From NCBI GenBank assembly GCA_016872875.1, contig VGYW01000004.1, positions 1 through 48,900 on the forward strand: 48,900 nucleotides of DNA, written 5' to 3'. A program made the position numbers and the translations under genes. The notes beneath the pieces were generated by a model, which ran no database searches, was not told where the DNA came from, and worked only from the letters and a program-made list of their open reading frames with translations. This DNA comes from Planctomycetota bacterium. GTDB taxonomy: Bacteria > Planctomycetota > PUPC01 > DSUN01. Of this stretch, positions 1 through 8,371 are shown piece after piece; positions within the stretch are counted from its first letter, which is position 1, and each line of letters begins with the position of its first letter.

Positions 1-702
1 GTGGAACCGAGGTGTCTGGATGCTATGGTGGACAGGAAGACTACCTGGTACATCCCTCTCGATGGCAAGACACTCGCCCCGCGTGTCCAGGAACGCCTCC
101 GCCGCGCGAAGGATGCCCTGTCGGCGATGCAGAAGGGGGGACGCGGCCCTTTTCTCCATGACTGGCAGGTCGTCGGCCCCTTCGCCGTGAAGGATGACGA
201 ACGGCTCTGGGCGGGCGTCAAGGCCACCTGGCCGCCTGAGCAGGGCGTTGACCTCAAGGCGACCTACACGGGGATGAACCGCGTGGACGGCAAGGAGGTC
301 GAGGTGCCAGTTCGCTGGCAGCGGGTGCTCAAGCCCGGCCAGCCGGCATTGGGGCCGGGGCCGGTGAGCCTGGCGGAGCTGATGGCGCCCACACGGGGCG
401 CGTGCGCCTTCGCCTACACCAGGATCGTCTCCGACCGCGACCGCGAGGTCACGCTCTACACCGGCAGCGACCAGTGCCTCGCCCTCTGGCTCAACGGCCA
501 GAAGGTCCTCGACCGCACCCTCTACCGTGCCGCCGAGCCCGACCAGGACAAGACCAAGGTCGCCCTCAAGAAGGGCGAGAACACCCTTCTTCTTCGCTCC
601 ATCGGCGGCTGGGAGGGCTGGGCCTTCTACTTCCGCCTGGGCGACGACTACGGCTTCCCCGTCACCGATGGCCTGAGCTATGCGGCGTCCGCGGAGCAAT
701 GA
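1..702 (+). CDS. Secreted protein, C-terminal part, PA14/galactose-binding-like domain (5' truncated by window edge)
   Basis: The frame is open from the first base, so this is probably the 3' end of a longer gene; the GTG at position 1 need not be a start. The visible 233 residues contain a beta-rich segment (about residues 50-220) beginning HDWQVVGPF and including GSDQCLALWLNGQKV and KKGENTLLLRSIGGWEGW. This pattern (a lost 'value' strand, then 'LWLNGQKV', then 'GENTLLLR') is common in the jelly-roll sugar-binding domains of planctomycete secreted hydrolases and PVC-type proteins. The catalytic or partner domain would lie upstream, outside the window, so the function cannot be given. The TGA at 700-702 is followed at once by the promoter of the PIN gene. 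Confidence 0.7.
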   Translation: MEPRCLDAMVDRKTTWYIPLDGKTLAPRVQERLRRAKDALSAMQKGGRGPFLHDWQVVGPFAVKDDERLWAGVKATWPPEQGVDLKATYTGMNRVDGKEVEVPVRWQRVLKPGQPALGPGPVSLAELMAPTRGACAFAYTRIVSDRDREVTLYTGSDQCLALWLNGQKVLDRTLYRAAEPDQDKTKVALKKGENTLLLRSIGGWEGWAFYFRLGDDYGFPVTDGLSYAASAEQ

Positions 703-710
703 GGAAGGGC

Positions 711-740
711 TTGAAGCAACGCTCCGGGCCGCGGTATAAT
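711..740 (+). promoter_or_regulatory. Sigma70-like promoter of the PIN gene pair
   Basis: A -35 box TTGAAG (711-716) and a perfect -10 box TATAAT (735-740) are separated by 18 bases. The gene start at 785 follows about 40 bases after the expected transcription start. The promoter lies just after the stop codon of the upstream gene, so the toxin/antitoxin-like pair appears to be transcribed on its own. Confidence 0.7.
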
Positions 741-784
741 ACGCTTGGGAGCGCGGCCACTGGTTACTGACTGGAGGCTGAGCG

Positions 785-1285
785 ATGAAGCCAAGAGTTT
801 ATGTCGAGACGTCAGTAATCAGTTACCTGACTGCCAAGCCGTCAAGGGACGTCATCGTCCTCGCGCACCAGCAGATCACGCGGGAATGGTGGGAGCGAGA
901 TCGCGACAGGTTCGACCTCTATATCTCGCAGGTGGTCATCCGCGAAGCAAGCGCCGGAGATCCCGAAGCGGCTCAGGAGCGCCTGGAGGCGAGTAAGGGC
1001 ATCCCCCTGTTGGACATCACAGATGCCGCGACCGCGCTTGGCAAGGCTCTTACCGATAGAGGGGTCATCCCTGTCGCTCACACCGAGGATGCCCTCCACA
1101 TCGCGGTTGCCACCGTTCATGGCATGGACTACCTGGTGACGTGGAACTGTGCGCACATCGCGAATGCCCAATTGCGCGCCGCGGTGGAGAAAGTCTGCAC
1201 CGAGCACGGGTTTCGCCTTCCCATCATCTGTACTCCGGAGGAACTGACAGGAGGTTTGGGCCATGTGGAAGGACCCAATCGTTGA
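785..1285 (+). CDS. PIN-domain protein, VapC-like toxin
   Basis: A 166-residue protein with the PIN nuclease pattern. An acidic residue sits in the first strand (VYVETSVISYL, residues 5-15), a conserved Glu in VIREASAGD (about 57-65), and acidic residues in HTEDALHIAVA (about 99-109) and near TWNCAHIAN. PIN proteins of this kind cut RNA using Mg2+ held by these acids, and in toxin-antitoxin modules they are kept inactive by a partner protein. The start is supported by GGAGG at 772-777. The gene overlaps the next small gene by 23 bases. The first strand reads VYVETS where many VapC proteins have a Asp, so it belongs to the E-type subgroup. RNase activity is inferred from the family. Confidence 0.82.
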   Translation: MKPRVYVETSVISYLTAKPSRDVIVLAHQQITREWWERDRDRFDLYISQVVIREASAGDPEAAQERLEASKGIPLLDITDAATALGKALTDRGVIPVAHTEDALHIAVATVHGMDYLVTWNCAHIANAQLRAAVEKVCTEHGFRLPIICTPEELTGGLGHVEGPNR

Positions 1286-1445
1286 GGAAGTCCGTCGGGT
1301 TCGCCAGGCGCACGCCGCCAAGTTCAACTATGATCTCGACGCGATCGTGCGCGACTTGCGGGAGGAGCAGGCGAAGAGCGGGCGAAAGGTCGTCTCCTTT
1401 CCGCCCAAACGCCCAATCCGGCGCCCGGAACCGGTAGCCAGGTAG
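1263..1445 (+). CDS. Small partner protein downstream of PIN gene, putative antitoxin
   Basis: A 60-residue protein starting MWKDPIVEEVRRVRQ. A ribosome binding site AGGAGG (1248-1253) lies eight bases before the ATG, inside the PIN gene. Proteins with this opening, including the AKFNYDLDAIVRDLRE segment, are often found next to PIN genes and resemble an antitoxin made of a short helix plus a binding tail. The order here is toxin then antitoxin, the reverse of the classic vapBC order. No DNA-binding fold can be recognised in the 60 residues. The antitoxin role is inferred from overlap and neighbourhood. Confidence 0.72.
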   Translation: MWKDPIVEEVRRVRQAHAAKFNYDLDAIVRDLREEQAKSGRKVVSFPPKRPIRRPEPVAR

Positions 1446-1486
1446 CGCTCTCGTTACTTCAACAGAGTCAGGACAGGCGCACGACT

Positions 1487-3796
1487 TTGGGCCAGGCCAG
1501 ACGGCGGCTCCCCACCTACTGCGTTCGCCAGCACCGCGGCAAGCCGGTGGTGATGCGGGACGGCAGGCCGATTCCTGCCTTCTGCTACAACTACTGCGGG
1601 GCGATGGAGTGGAAGGGGGCGCGGGAGATCATCGCTAAGTTCGCTGCCAACGGCTGCAAGGTCTTCATGGTGCCAGTCCGCGGCGGGGTGGAGAACGACT
1701 ACTGGACGACGCCGTTCTGGACCGATGATGGCGTGTTTCCCGACGTGTCGGCGGACGAGGCCGAGTACTTCGTGGGCGAGATGGTTCACGAGGTGCTCAA
1801 GGCCGTGCCCGACGCGCTGCTCTGGGTGCGCTTCGGGAGCAGCCCGCCCAAGCGCTGGCGCGAGAAGCACCCCGGCGACCTGCTCTTGAACAGCTTCGGC
1901 AAGGTCTACGACGAAGCGTCGCTCGCCTCCGAGAGCTACAACACCCAGCTCGCCCGCTTCATCGAGAACACCGTCCGCTTCTGCGAGCGCCAGCCCTGGG
2001 GCGAGCGGGTCATCGGCTACCTGGTCTACCCCCTCGGCGAGGGCACGACCCAGCTCACCTGCGACGGCTATCTCTTCGACCGCAGCCCCGCGATGCAGAA
2101 GGGCTTTCGCGAATATCTGGCTCGGAAACACCGAGCCGATTCGCTCGATTCGCTCGATTCGCTCGATTCAATCGACTCAATCGATTCGCAGGTTCCCGAC
2201 GACCGCGACTTCCACGAGCGCGGCAAGACCCGCCACGCCGAGGTCTCGACCGATGGCAAGAAGATCGAGCGCATCCCCCGCCGCCTCCACTGGCCCGAGC
2301 CCCAGGAAACCGCCGCCGAGCGCGACTATTGCCTCTACATGCGCGAGCTGACGGGCCGCAACTTCCGCACCATCCTCGCCGCCGTCAAGCGCGCCGCGCC
2401 GAGCAAGCTCGCCGGCATTGACGCCTTCAAGCAGACCCTCCTCGGCTGGCCCCTCGTCGCCCGCTGGGTCGGCGACTACCAGACACACGGCGGCGCCATG
2501 CACCCGGTCAGCGGCGCATTCGCCCTGGCCGAACTCCTCGACCTCCCCGACCTCGACGTCGTCGTGACCCCACACGACTACCTTCACCGCGGCATGGGCT
2601 TCGGCTACGAGGGCGAGGGCATCGGCGACTCCGTCGTCGCCCACGGCAAGCTCTTCTTCGTCGAGGAAGACCAGCGCACGTTATCCCTTTCCGAAGCTGG
2701 CCGCTGGAACTACCTGAAAGACATGAAAGAGGCGAGGGCGGGGCTGTGGCGCAACCTCGGCTCCTCGCTCTCACGCGGCTACAACACCTATCCGATGGAC
2801 GTCTGCGGCCCGAGCTTTTTCATGGACGACGGCATCCAGGAGGTCCTCGCCGCCCGCCGCATCGTCCACGAGGCCGCCCTCGACTGGCCCCGCCGCGAGG
2901 TGCCCTGCTTCGTGATGGTGGTGGACGACTCAAGCGTTATCCACGAGGACTTCACGATCGGCTACCAGTACCTTGCCGTCATCCACCAGCGGCTCTACGG
3001 CCTGTCGAGATGCGGCGTGCCCTTCCGCCTTCACCTGTTCGAGGACCTCGCGCGCGACGACTTCCCCTCCTGCCACAAGGTCTTCCTCTTCCCGAACCTG
3101 TTTTGCGTGACACCCGAACGGCTGGAGCTGTTGCGGCGCAAGGTGTTCCGCAACGGCAACGTCGCCATCTTCGGCCCCGCGAGCGGCATCACAGATGGCC
3201 GCCGCCTCTCCGCCGAAACCGCCACTGAGCTGACAGGTATCCCGCTGGAGCTCGTCCGCAAAGAATCCCCCCGCTTCGTCACCATTGACCGCTTCGACCA
3301 TCCCATCACCAACTCGTTCGCCTCGCGGCTCGACTACGGCGATTCGCTCCCCTACGGCCCGCTCCTCGTCCCTCAGGAGCACCCCCACGTGAAACGCCTC
3401 GGCGGCATCCAGTGGCCCACGGCACGCGACGGGGCGGGGCTGGTCATTCGCCAGATGAAGGGCTGGACATCCGTCTTCACCTGCGCCATGCCGCTGCCCG
3501 CGCCCCTGCTCCGCGAGCTGGCACGCTACAGCGGCACCCACGTCTACAGCGAGTCGGACGACGACCTCGTCTTCGCCGACTCCTGCACCCTCGCCGTCCA
3601 CTCCGTCCGCCCCGGCCGGCGGACCATCAAGCTGCCGAAGCCCTCAACCGTCTGGGACCTCATCGCCCGCCGGAAGCTCGGCGAGGGCCTGACGGAACTG
3701 CGGATCTGGGTTGACCCGCCCCAGACAAAGCTATACTATCTTGGGCGAGGCGATCCATTGAAGGAGGCGAGACGATGGGCTTCCCGGAAAACCTGA
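1487..3796 (+). CDS. Glycoside hydrolase, GH42/beta-galactosidase-like
   Basis: A 769-residue protein that looks like a TIM-barrel glycosidase followed by a glutamine-amidotransferase-like and a beta-sandwich tail, the layout of GH42-type beta-galactosidases. An early barrel strand reads RDGRPIPAFCYNYCG. Candidate catalytic acids are Glu in YPLGEGTTQ (about residue 187) and in LFFVEEDQRT (about 392). The later part (VPCFVMVVDDSS to VFGPASG-like text, about 470-570) fits the trimerisation domain. No signal peptide is seen. The start is uncertain: 1487 is a TTG with only a weak purine run upstream, and an in-frame ATG lies at 1553 after a GTG at 1550. A 52-base tandem repeat is inserted in frame (2138-2189). 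The 3' end overlaps the next gene by 22 bases. Substrate unknown. Confidence 0.72.
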   Translation: MGQARRRLPTYCVRQHRGKPVVMRDGRPIPAFCYNYCGAMEWKGAREIIAKFAANGCKVFMVPVRGGVENDYWTTPFWTDDGVFPDVSADEAEYFVGEMVHEVLKAVPDALLWVRFGSSPPKRWREKHPGDLLLNSFGKVYDEASLASESYNTQLARFIENTVRFCERQPWGERVIGYLVYPLGEGTTQLTCDGYLFDRSPAMQKGFREYLARKHRADSLDSLDSLDSIDSIDSQVPDDRDFHERGKTRHAEVSTDGKKIERIPRRLHWPEPQETAAERDYCLYMRELTGRNFRTILAAVKRAAPSKLAGIDAFKQTLLGWPLVARWVGDYQTHGGAMHPVSGAFALAELLDLPDLDVVVTPHDYLHRGMGFGYEGEGIGDSVVAHGKLFFVEEDQRTLSLSEAGRWNYLKDMKEARAGLWRNLGSSLSRGYNTYPMDVCGPSFFMDDGIQEVLAARRIVHEAALDWPRREVPCFVMVVDDSSVIHEDFTIGYQYLAVIHQRLYGLSRCGVPFRLHLFEDLARDDFPSCHKVFLFPNLFCVTPERLELLRRKVFRNGNVAIFGPASGITDGRRLSAETATELTGIPLELVRKESPRFVTIDRFDHPITNSFASRLDYGDSLPYGPLLVPQEHPHVKRLGGIQWPTARDGAGLVIRQMKGWTSVFTCAMPLPAPLLRELARYSGTHVYSESDDDLVFADSCTLAVHSVRPGRRTIKLPKPSTVWDLIARRKLGEGLTELRIWVDPPQTKLYYLGRGDPLKEARRWASRKT
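2138..2189 (+). repeat. In-frame 9-bp tandem repeat inside the GH42-like gene
   Basis: About three copies of GATTCGCTC are followed by GATTCAATCGACTCAATCG, encoding a run of Asp-Ser-Leu and Asp-Ser-Ile triplets (residues about 218-234). The reading frame continues cleanly on both sides. The unit type matches the other short-period arrays in the window, although here the second half is only partly an inverse of the first. Confidence 0.85.
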
Positions 3797-5061
3797 CGCG
3801 GCGCGGATTCCTTGCCACGGCGGGGGCGCTGGCCGTGGTGCCCAGAAACGCCCTGGGCGGCGAGGCGACACCCCCCAGCGACACGGTGACGGGCGCGCTT
3901 ATCGGGAATGGCGGCCAGGGCAAGGGCTCCTGGGGCGCAATGGGCATCAGGGGCTGCCGCCTCCTCGCCATCTGCGACGTTGACTACAAGCGGGTCGTGG
4001 CGGACCCCAAGGCATTCAAGATGCCACCCGAGGAAGCGGAGAAGGTGGCCAAGGTCACCGACTTCCGCCGGCTGATGGAGATGAAGGACCTCGACGTGGT
4101 GTGCATCGCCACGCCGCCCCACTGGCACGCCCTCATCTGCATCGCCGCGGCGCAGGCGGGCAAGGACATCTTCTGCGAGAAGCCGATGACCAAGTTCATC
4201 GCCGAGGGCCGGGCGGTCGTCAATGCCGTCAAGCGCTACGGCGTCGTCTTCCAGATCGGCACGTTCGGACGCTACGGCCAAGCGAGGGCCGGCCCCTCCC
4301 TCGAGAACCACAAGCTCATCAAGCACGGCCTCCTCAAGGAGCTCAGGGGCGTGGTCCAGCGCGGCACCGTGCCCATGCGGGTCGGGCGGGTGAACCTCGC
4401 GCCGCAGCCGGTGCCGGCGAACCTGGACTATGACCTTTGGCTCGGCCCCGCGCCCTTCAAGCCCTACAACGCAGCGCGGGTGCACTACAGCAACCGCTTC
4501 TACTGGGACTACGAGGGGGGCGACCTGACGAACTTCGGCGCACACAGGGTTGACCCGTTCACCTGGACGTTTGCCAAGGATGACACGGCGCCCGTGGCGG
4601 CCGAGCCCCACGCCCCGCCCGCCCACGACGACGCCGTCGGACCCTGGGGCTGGGTCGAGCTCACCTACGCCGACGGCCTCAGGTTCATCATCGAGAGCGG
4701 CAAGTGGGGCAACAAGTACGACCGCCCCGCCCCGCGCCAGACAGTCACCGCCAAGGACCTTGACGACGAAGGCCGCAAGAAGCTCGCCGAGTTGCCAAAC
4801 CCCGAGCCGCTCGTGAGCTTCGCCGAAGCCATCAGGACCCGCAAGCAGGCCGGCGGCAACGCCGAGGCCGCCCACCGCGGCGTGACCGCGCTCCACCTCG
4901 CCAACATCGCCATCCGCGTCGGACGCAGGGTCCGCTTCGACCCCGTCAAGGAGCAGATCGTCGGCGACGAGGCGGCCAACCGCCTCGTTGACCAGCCCAT
5001 GCGCGAGCCCTGGCACCTGCCGGAACCCCGAACGGCGCAACCCGCGGTCCGTGGGCCGTAG
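3775..5061 (+). CDS. Gfo/Idh/MocA family oxidoreductase, Tat-exported
   Basis: A 428-residue NAD(P)-dependent sugar dehydrogenase-type protein. The N-terminus carries a twin-arginine signal (LTRRGFLATAGALAVV, residues 7-22), as is usual for planctomycete members, so it probably acts in the periplasm. The Rossmann part has IGNGGQGKGSWG and CDVD, then the hallmark CEKPMTKF (about residues 136-143), whose Lys-Pro is conserved in the family. The C-terminal half has the beta-sheet substrate domain (NRFYWDYEGGDLTNFGAH, about 242-259). The start is well set by AAGGAGG at 3760-3766. It overlaps the preceding GH42-like gene by 22 bases, so the two are probably co-translated and act on the same sugar substrate. 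Confidence 0.9.
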   Translation: MGFPENLTRRGFLATAGALAVVPRNALGGEATPPSDTVTGALIGNGGQGKGSWGAMGIRGCRLLAICDVDYKRVVADPKAFKMPPEEAEKVAKVTDFRRLMEMKDLDVVCIATPPHWHALICIAAAQAGKDIFCEKPMTKFIAEGRAVVNAVKRYGVVFQIGTFGRYGQARAGPSLENHKLIKHGLLKELRGVVQRGTVPMRVGRVNLAPQPVPANLDYDLWLGPAPFKPYNAARVHYSNRFYWDYEGGDLTNFGAHRVDPFTWTFAKDDTAPVAAEPHAPPAHDDAVGPWGWVELTYADGLRFIIESGKWGNKYDRPAPRQTVTAKDLDDEGRKKLAELPNPEPLVSFAEAIRTRKQAGGNAEAAHRGVTALHLANIAIRVGRRVRFDPVKEQIVGDEAANRLVDQPMREPWHLPEPRTAQPAVRGP

Positions 5062-5670
5062 CCAGTGAAGTAAAGCGCCACGCCTCTCTCAACACAATCC
5101 CTCAACTTCAGGTGGCGCCCCTCACTCCGTTCGGTTGTCGCGCCCGCGCATGCCTGGAAAGTGCTGCTCAGGGCCTATTCCGCGCAAGCCGGTTCTAACG
5201 GCACGGTGTCTGCATACTACCCGTAGCGTTCAACGGAAATCAATCCACAAACTGTAGAGTTTGTCAGTCTCGTCAGTCTTGTCGGTCCACAACGTACTCC
5301 CCCCGGCGATGCTCCGGCAACACCCCTACCTGCACCCGTTCCTGTGTTCGTCTCTGGCGCGTGGCGCGCATACCACTCATGTTGTCATGTTGCGAGAAGT
5401 CAACATACCGGTCACGGACACAAGCGCTGTGGCAGTGCTCTTTGTCTGGCCGCCGCATCTGCCCGAAGCCAGGTCGCCCTCACCTTTTCCTTCGTAAGGC
5501 TATGTGTGACAAGCACTTGCGTCGAACAGTCGCTCACGGGTTCCCCACGCGCCGCAGAGCCATCGCCCGTTCGCTCGGCAGTGGCCCCTCACGTTCCAGC
5601 GCCGCGGAGAGGGTCTCGAACTCCGCATCGCCCATGTCGGGAACTCCCACGCGCGCTCCTGCTGCGCGAT
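5062..5670. other. Intergenic region between convergent genes, no gene seen
   Basis: About 600 bases between a plus-strand and a minus-strand gene. No ORF here has both a plausible start and recognisable composition. At about 5264-5290 there is a one-armed short-period run (GTCAGTCTCGTCAGTC and variants), resembling the other arrays in the window. No hairpin with a T-run was found for either flanking gene. Confidence 0.6.
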
Positions 5671-8352
5671 TCACTGTTCGCGGCTCCCGCTGAGGCTCGC
5701 ATCCCTGCTGCCGAGCTTGGCGGCGGCTTCGCCGGCCAGGGCGTAGAGCCGTTCCAGACGCTCCTGGCCGCCGGCGAAGAGGAGCCAACTGGTCCGCCCG
5801 AGGAGCACGGCTCGGGTGCGGTCATCGAGGAGCTGCTGGGCGCGCTGGGCAAGGCCGTCGCCAAGCCTGGCGCGCAGGGCGGGGTCAAGGAGGGCCTTCT
5901 CGAGGAAGATGCGGGCCTCGAGGTCCTGCGCCCCTTCGCGGAGCATCTCGAAGCGGACGGTGGCCAGCGCGCCCTGCGGCCCAGGGGCCAGGATGTAGGG
6001 CGTCGAGTTGCCCACGTAGAGCTGTCCCCAGTTGCTCTGGGGATAGCGGCCTAGGAGGTTGAGGCTGCGGCTGTAGGTGCTGCGCAGCGGGTCGGTGGGC
6101 GCAAGGACGTCCCAGAAGTCGGCTCCCACGCGTCCGAGGCCGCGGAGGCCGGCCGCGGCCATCCCCTCCAGGGCCACGCGGTGCTGGACGAGTGGCGAGA
6201 AGGTTCGCATGGCCATCACCGTGCTGCTCCCCTCGCGTGGGAAGGTGGTGCGCAGGAACTCGGCCTTCCAACCATAGAGCCGCTTCTGGGCGGGGTCGGG
6301 CGCGATGGGCGAGCCCCAAACGTCCGCCAGGTAGCCCACGGGCTGGCCGAAGAGCTTGGAGGTCTGGGCGTGGGCCTGGACCACCCACTTGGCCTCGGGG
6401 GCCACGGCCCGCAGGTCCTCCACGGCGTCCTTGTTCGGCTGCGAGTCGCCGGCCACGCCGACCATGAGCGAGCCCTCCAGGCCGCGCTTCTTCAGCATGT
6501 CACGCATCCCGTCGAAGACCGGCCGCCAGAACTCTCTGACCTCCGACGTGCCCCACTTCGGCCCCACGGCTTCCTCCAGCTTGCCCGTGGCGGGGTCCAC
6601 CACCGTGTAGGGCATGCCCTGGCTCTCCGGGGACACCCTGCCCCCGTAGTTGGAGCCCGTGAACGGCTCCCAGCAGTAGAGGCAGACCACGGGCACCTTG
6701 CCCAGGTGCCTGACGGCGAGGTCCAGGTATTTCTCCGCGATGCTCAGGTCGGGCTTCGGCGGGCCGTTCGGCTGCTTGGCCCATCGGACCATCGCGTGCT
6801 CGTTGCCGTAGTGCGTGCGGCGAAGGGCCGTGATGAAAACGTCGTCGGCGCCCGCCTGGCCCATCAACTCGAACGATCTCTCCAGGAGCCGCCAGTGCTC
6901 TGGCGACCAGAGGGGCACCTTGTAGCGCAGGGCCACGGACTCCGGCGACTGGGTGAGGCCGACGTGGCTGGCGAAGTCCTTTGGCTCCGCCAGGGTCCAG
7001 TCTGCGACGCGCAGCTCGATAGGCACCACAACAGGTTTGGCGCTCTCGACGGATATGGTCAGGGTGCCCCTGTAGTCGCCCGGCTTCGCGTCGCGCGGCA
7101 CCTTCACAGTGACCCAGACCGGCATGACAGCGCCGCCGCCCTTGTCGGGCGCGATCTCCGCTGGCGGCTCGGGCACCAGGACCTCGAAGGGCTGGCCGTT
7201 CTCCCTGTCCGCCAGGGCGTAGCGCACCTGAACGGCGGAGGCGGGAATCGTGCCCGGCCCGGCGAGGTCGCCTGCGATGGCCTTGAGGCCCCGCAGCGGC
7301 TCCGGCGAGCCGACGGCGACGGCGCCGGAGAAGGCGCCGTTCCGCGCGCCGAACAGCCGAATCGGCCTCAGCGGCTCGCACGGGTCGCCGTAGTCGCTTG
7401 CCTTCGTCCGCCGGGCCACGTCCTGGTTCCACACCTGGACCCCCGAGGGCCGAGCGATGTTCGGGGCCACACCCGGGCCTGCGACGAGCTCCACACGCGT
7501 GACGCCCACCGGCACCCAGTTGATGTCGTAGCCCTTGGCCCCGCGGCCCTGGCCGATGATGGCTTCGTGGTAGGGCGCACGGTGGGCCTCGATGGCCAGG
7601 ACGTTCACGCCCTTGCGGAGGAGCCTGGCGGGGACGGCCACGTCGGTGAGCTTGCGGATGCGCTTCTGGAGCTGCGCGTGGCACTTCACGGGGTCGCCGA
7701 AGCCCCAACTGATGAGCTTGCCGTCCTCCTTGACGAAGACTTCCTTCGGGTAGTCCTCGGCAAGCGCCTCGATGCCCTTGGCCCTCTCGGCATCGGGGAC
7801 GTGGGCGCGGGCAAACTCCTGGCCGTTCAGGTAGGCCACGATGCCGCCGCGATAAGCGAGCGCGAGCTTCATGCCTGCCCTGAGCGGAGCCGAAGGGTCT
7901 CCCGCCGCCGCGGGGTCAGTCACCAGGAACCTGCCGCGGAGGCAGATGGCGGCCAGGGTGGGATAGGCGCCCTCGAAGAAGAGGTAGCCCGCGTCCTCCA
8001 CCTCCCTGCAATAGGCGTGGCCGTGGTGGCTGGGGAAGAAGGGGCCGGGCGAGCGCGTCCACGCCCGGTCATCGAAATCAGGAGCCGTCCAGTTCGCCGG
8101 CGGCGCGGGGGTTTCCACGGCGGGCATCAGCTCCTTCCCGCCGTCGGCGAGCATCCAGACGCCGCTGTAGCCGTGGAGGAGGAGTTCCTTGATCTCCCCT
8201 CCAACCCGCAGGGCGGGCCTGCGGGTGACGAAGTAGCACCGCCACGAGCTCTGGTTGCTCAGGATGGGCTTGGTGAACTCAGCGCCGCGGGCCGCGGCAA
8301 CCGTGAGCCAGAGAAAGGCAACGAGCCACCTGCACAACCGCCCGTCGGTCAC
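5671..8352 (-). CDS. Secreted DUF4091 / GH123-like glycoside hydrolase
   Basis: An 893-residue protein. The GTG start at 8352 is chosen because AAAGGAG lies six bases upstream and a signal peptide follows (LCRWLVAFLWLTVAAARGA, residues 5-23); the frame is open further upstream but has no start with these features. The first third (about 30-300) looks like a galactose-binding beta-sandwich domain. A beta-sandwich with PVVVPIELRVADW follows (about 430-455), then a TIM barrel with HVGLTQSPES, VVCLYCWEPFTG and SLMVGVAGDSQPNKD, as in DUF4091/GH123 proteins, which act on N-acetylhexosamine-containing sugars. It forms an operon with the transglutaminase-like gene, whose stop lies 19 bases upstream. 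A dispersed-repeat copy (7874-7900) is embedded in frame. Substrate unknown. Confidence 0.8.
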   Translation of the reverse strand: MTDGRLCRWLVAFLWLTVAAARGAEFTKPILSNQSSWRCYFVTRRPALRVGGEIKELLLHGYSGVWMLADGGKELMPAVETPAPPANWTAPDFDDRAWTRSPGPFFPSHHGHAYCREVEDAGYLFFEGAYPTLAAICLRGRFLVTDPAAAGDPSAPLRAGMKLALAYRGGIVAYLNGQEFARAHVPDAERAKGIEALAEDYPKEVFVKEDGKLISWGFGDPVKCHAQLQKRIRKLTDVAVPARLLRKGVNVLAIEAHRAPYHEAIIGQGRGAKGYDINWVPVGVTRVELVAGPGVAPNIARPSGVQVWNQDVARRTKASDYGDPCEPLRPIRLFGARNGAFSGAVAVGSPEPLRGLKAIAGDLAGPGTIPASAVQVRYALADRENGQPFEVLVPEPPAEIAPDKGGGAVMPVWVTVKVPRDAKPGDYRGTLTISVESAKPVVVPIELRVADWTLAEPKDFASHVGLTQSPESVALRYKVPLWSPEHWRLLERSFELMGQAGADDVFITALRRTHYGNEHAMVRWAKQPNGPPKPDLSIAEKYLDLAVRHLGKVPVVCLYCWEPFTGSNYGGRVSPESQGMPYTVVDPATGKLEEAVGPKWGTSEVREFWRPVFDGMRDMLKKRGLEGSLMVGVAGDSQPNKDAVEDLRAVAPEAKWVVQAHAQTSKLFGQPVGYLADVWGSPIAPDPAQKRLYGWKAEFLRTTFPREGSSTVMAMRTFSPLVQHRVALEGMAAAGLRGLGRVGADFWDVLAPTDPLRSTYSRSLNLLGRYPQSNWGQLYVGNSTPYILAPGPQGALATVRFEMLREGAQDLEARIFLEKALLDPALRARLGDGLAQRAQQLLDDRTRAVLLGRTSWLLFAGGQERLERLYALAGEAAAKLGSRDASLSGSREQ
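7874..7900. repeat. Dispersed repeat copy inside the GH123-like gene
   Basis: Contains CCCTGAGCGGAGCCGAAGGG. The core CGCTCAGGGCAGGC on the other strand recurs at about 48077-48090 in the gene-free right end. The sequence resembles a REP-like motif spread through many bacterial genomes (general knowledge, not searched here). It is read through in frame as the segment around DPSAPLRAG. Confidence 0.6.
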
Positions 8353-8371
8353 GATGCGCTCCTTTGCGGGC

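Noticed and set aside
5261..5693. Small plus-strand ORFs in the gap after the oxidoreductase gene
   Set aside because: They overlap one another in different frames, lack ribosome binding sites and show no family.
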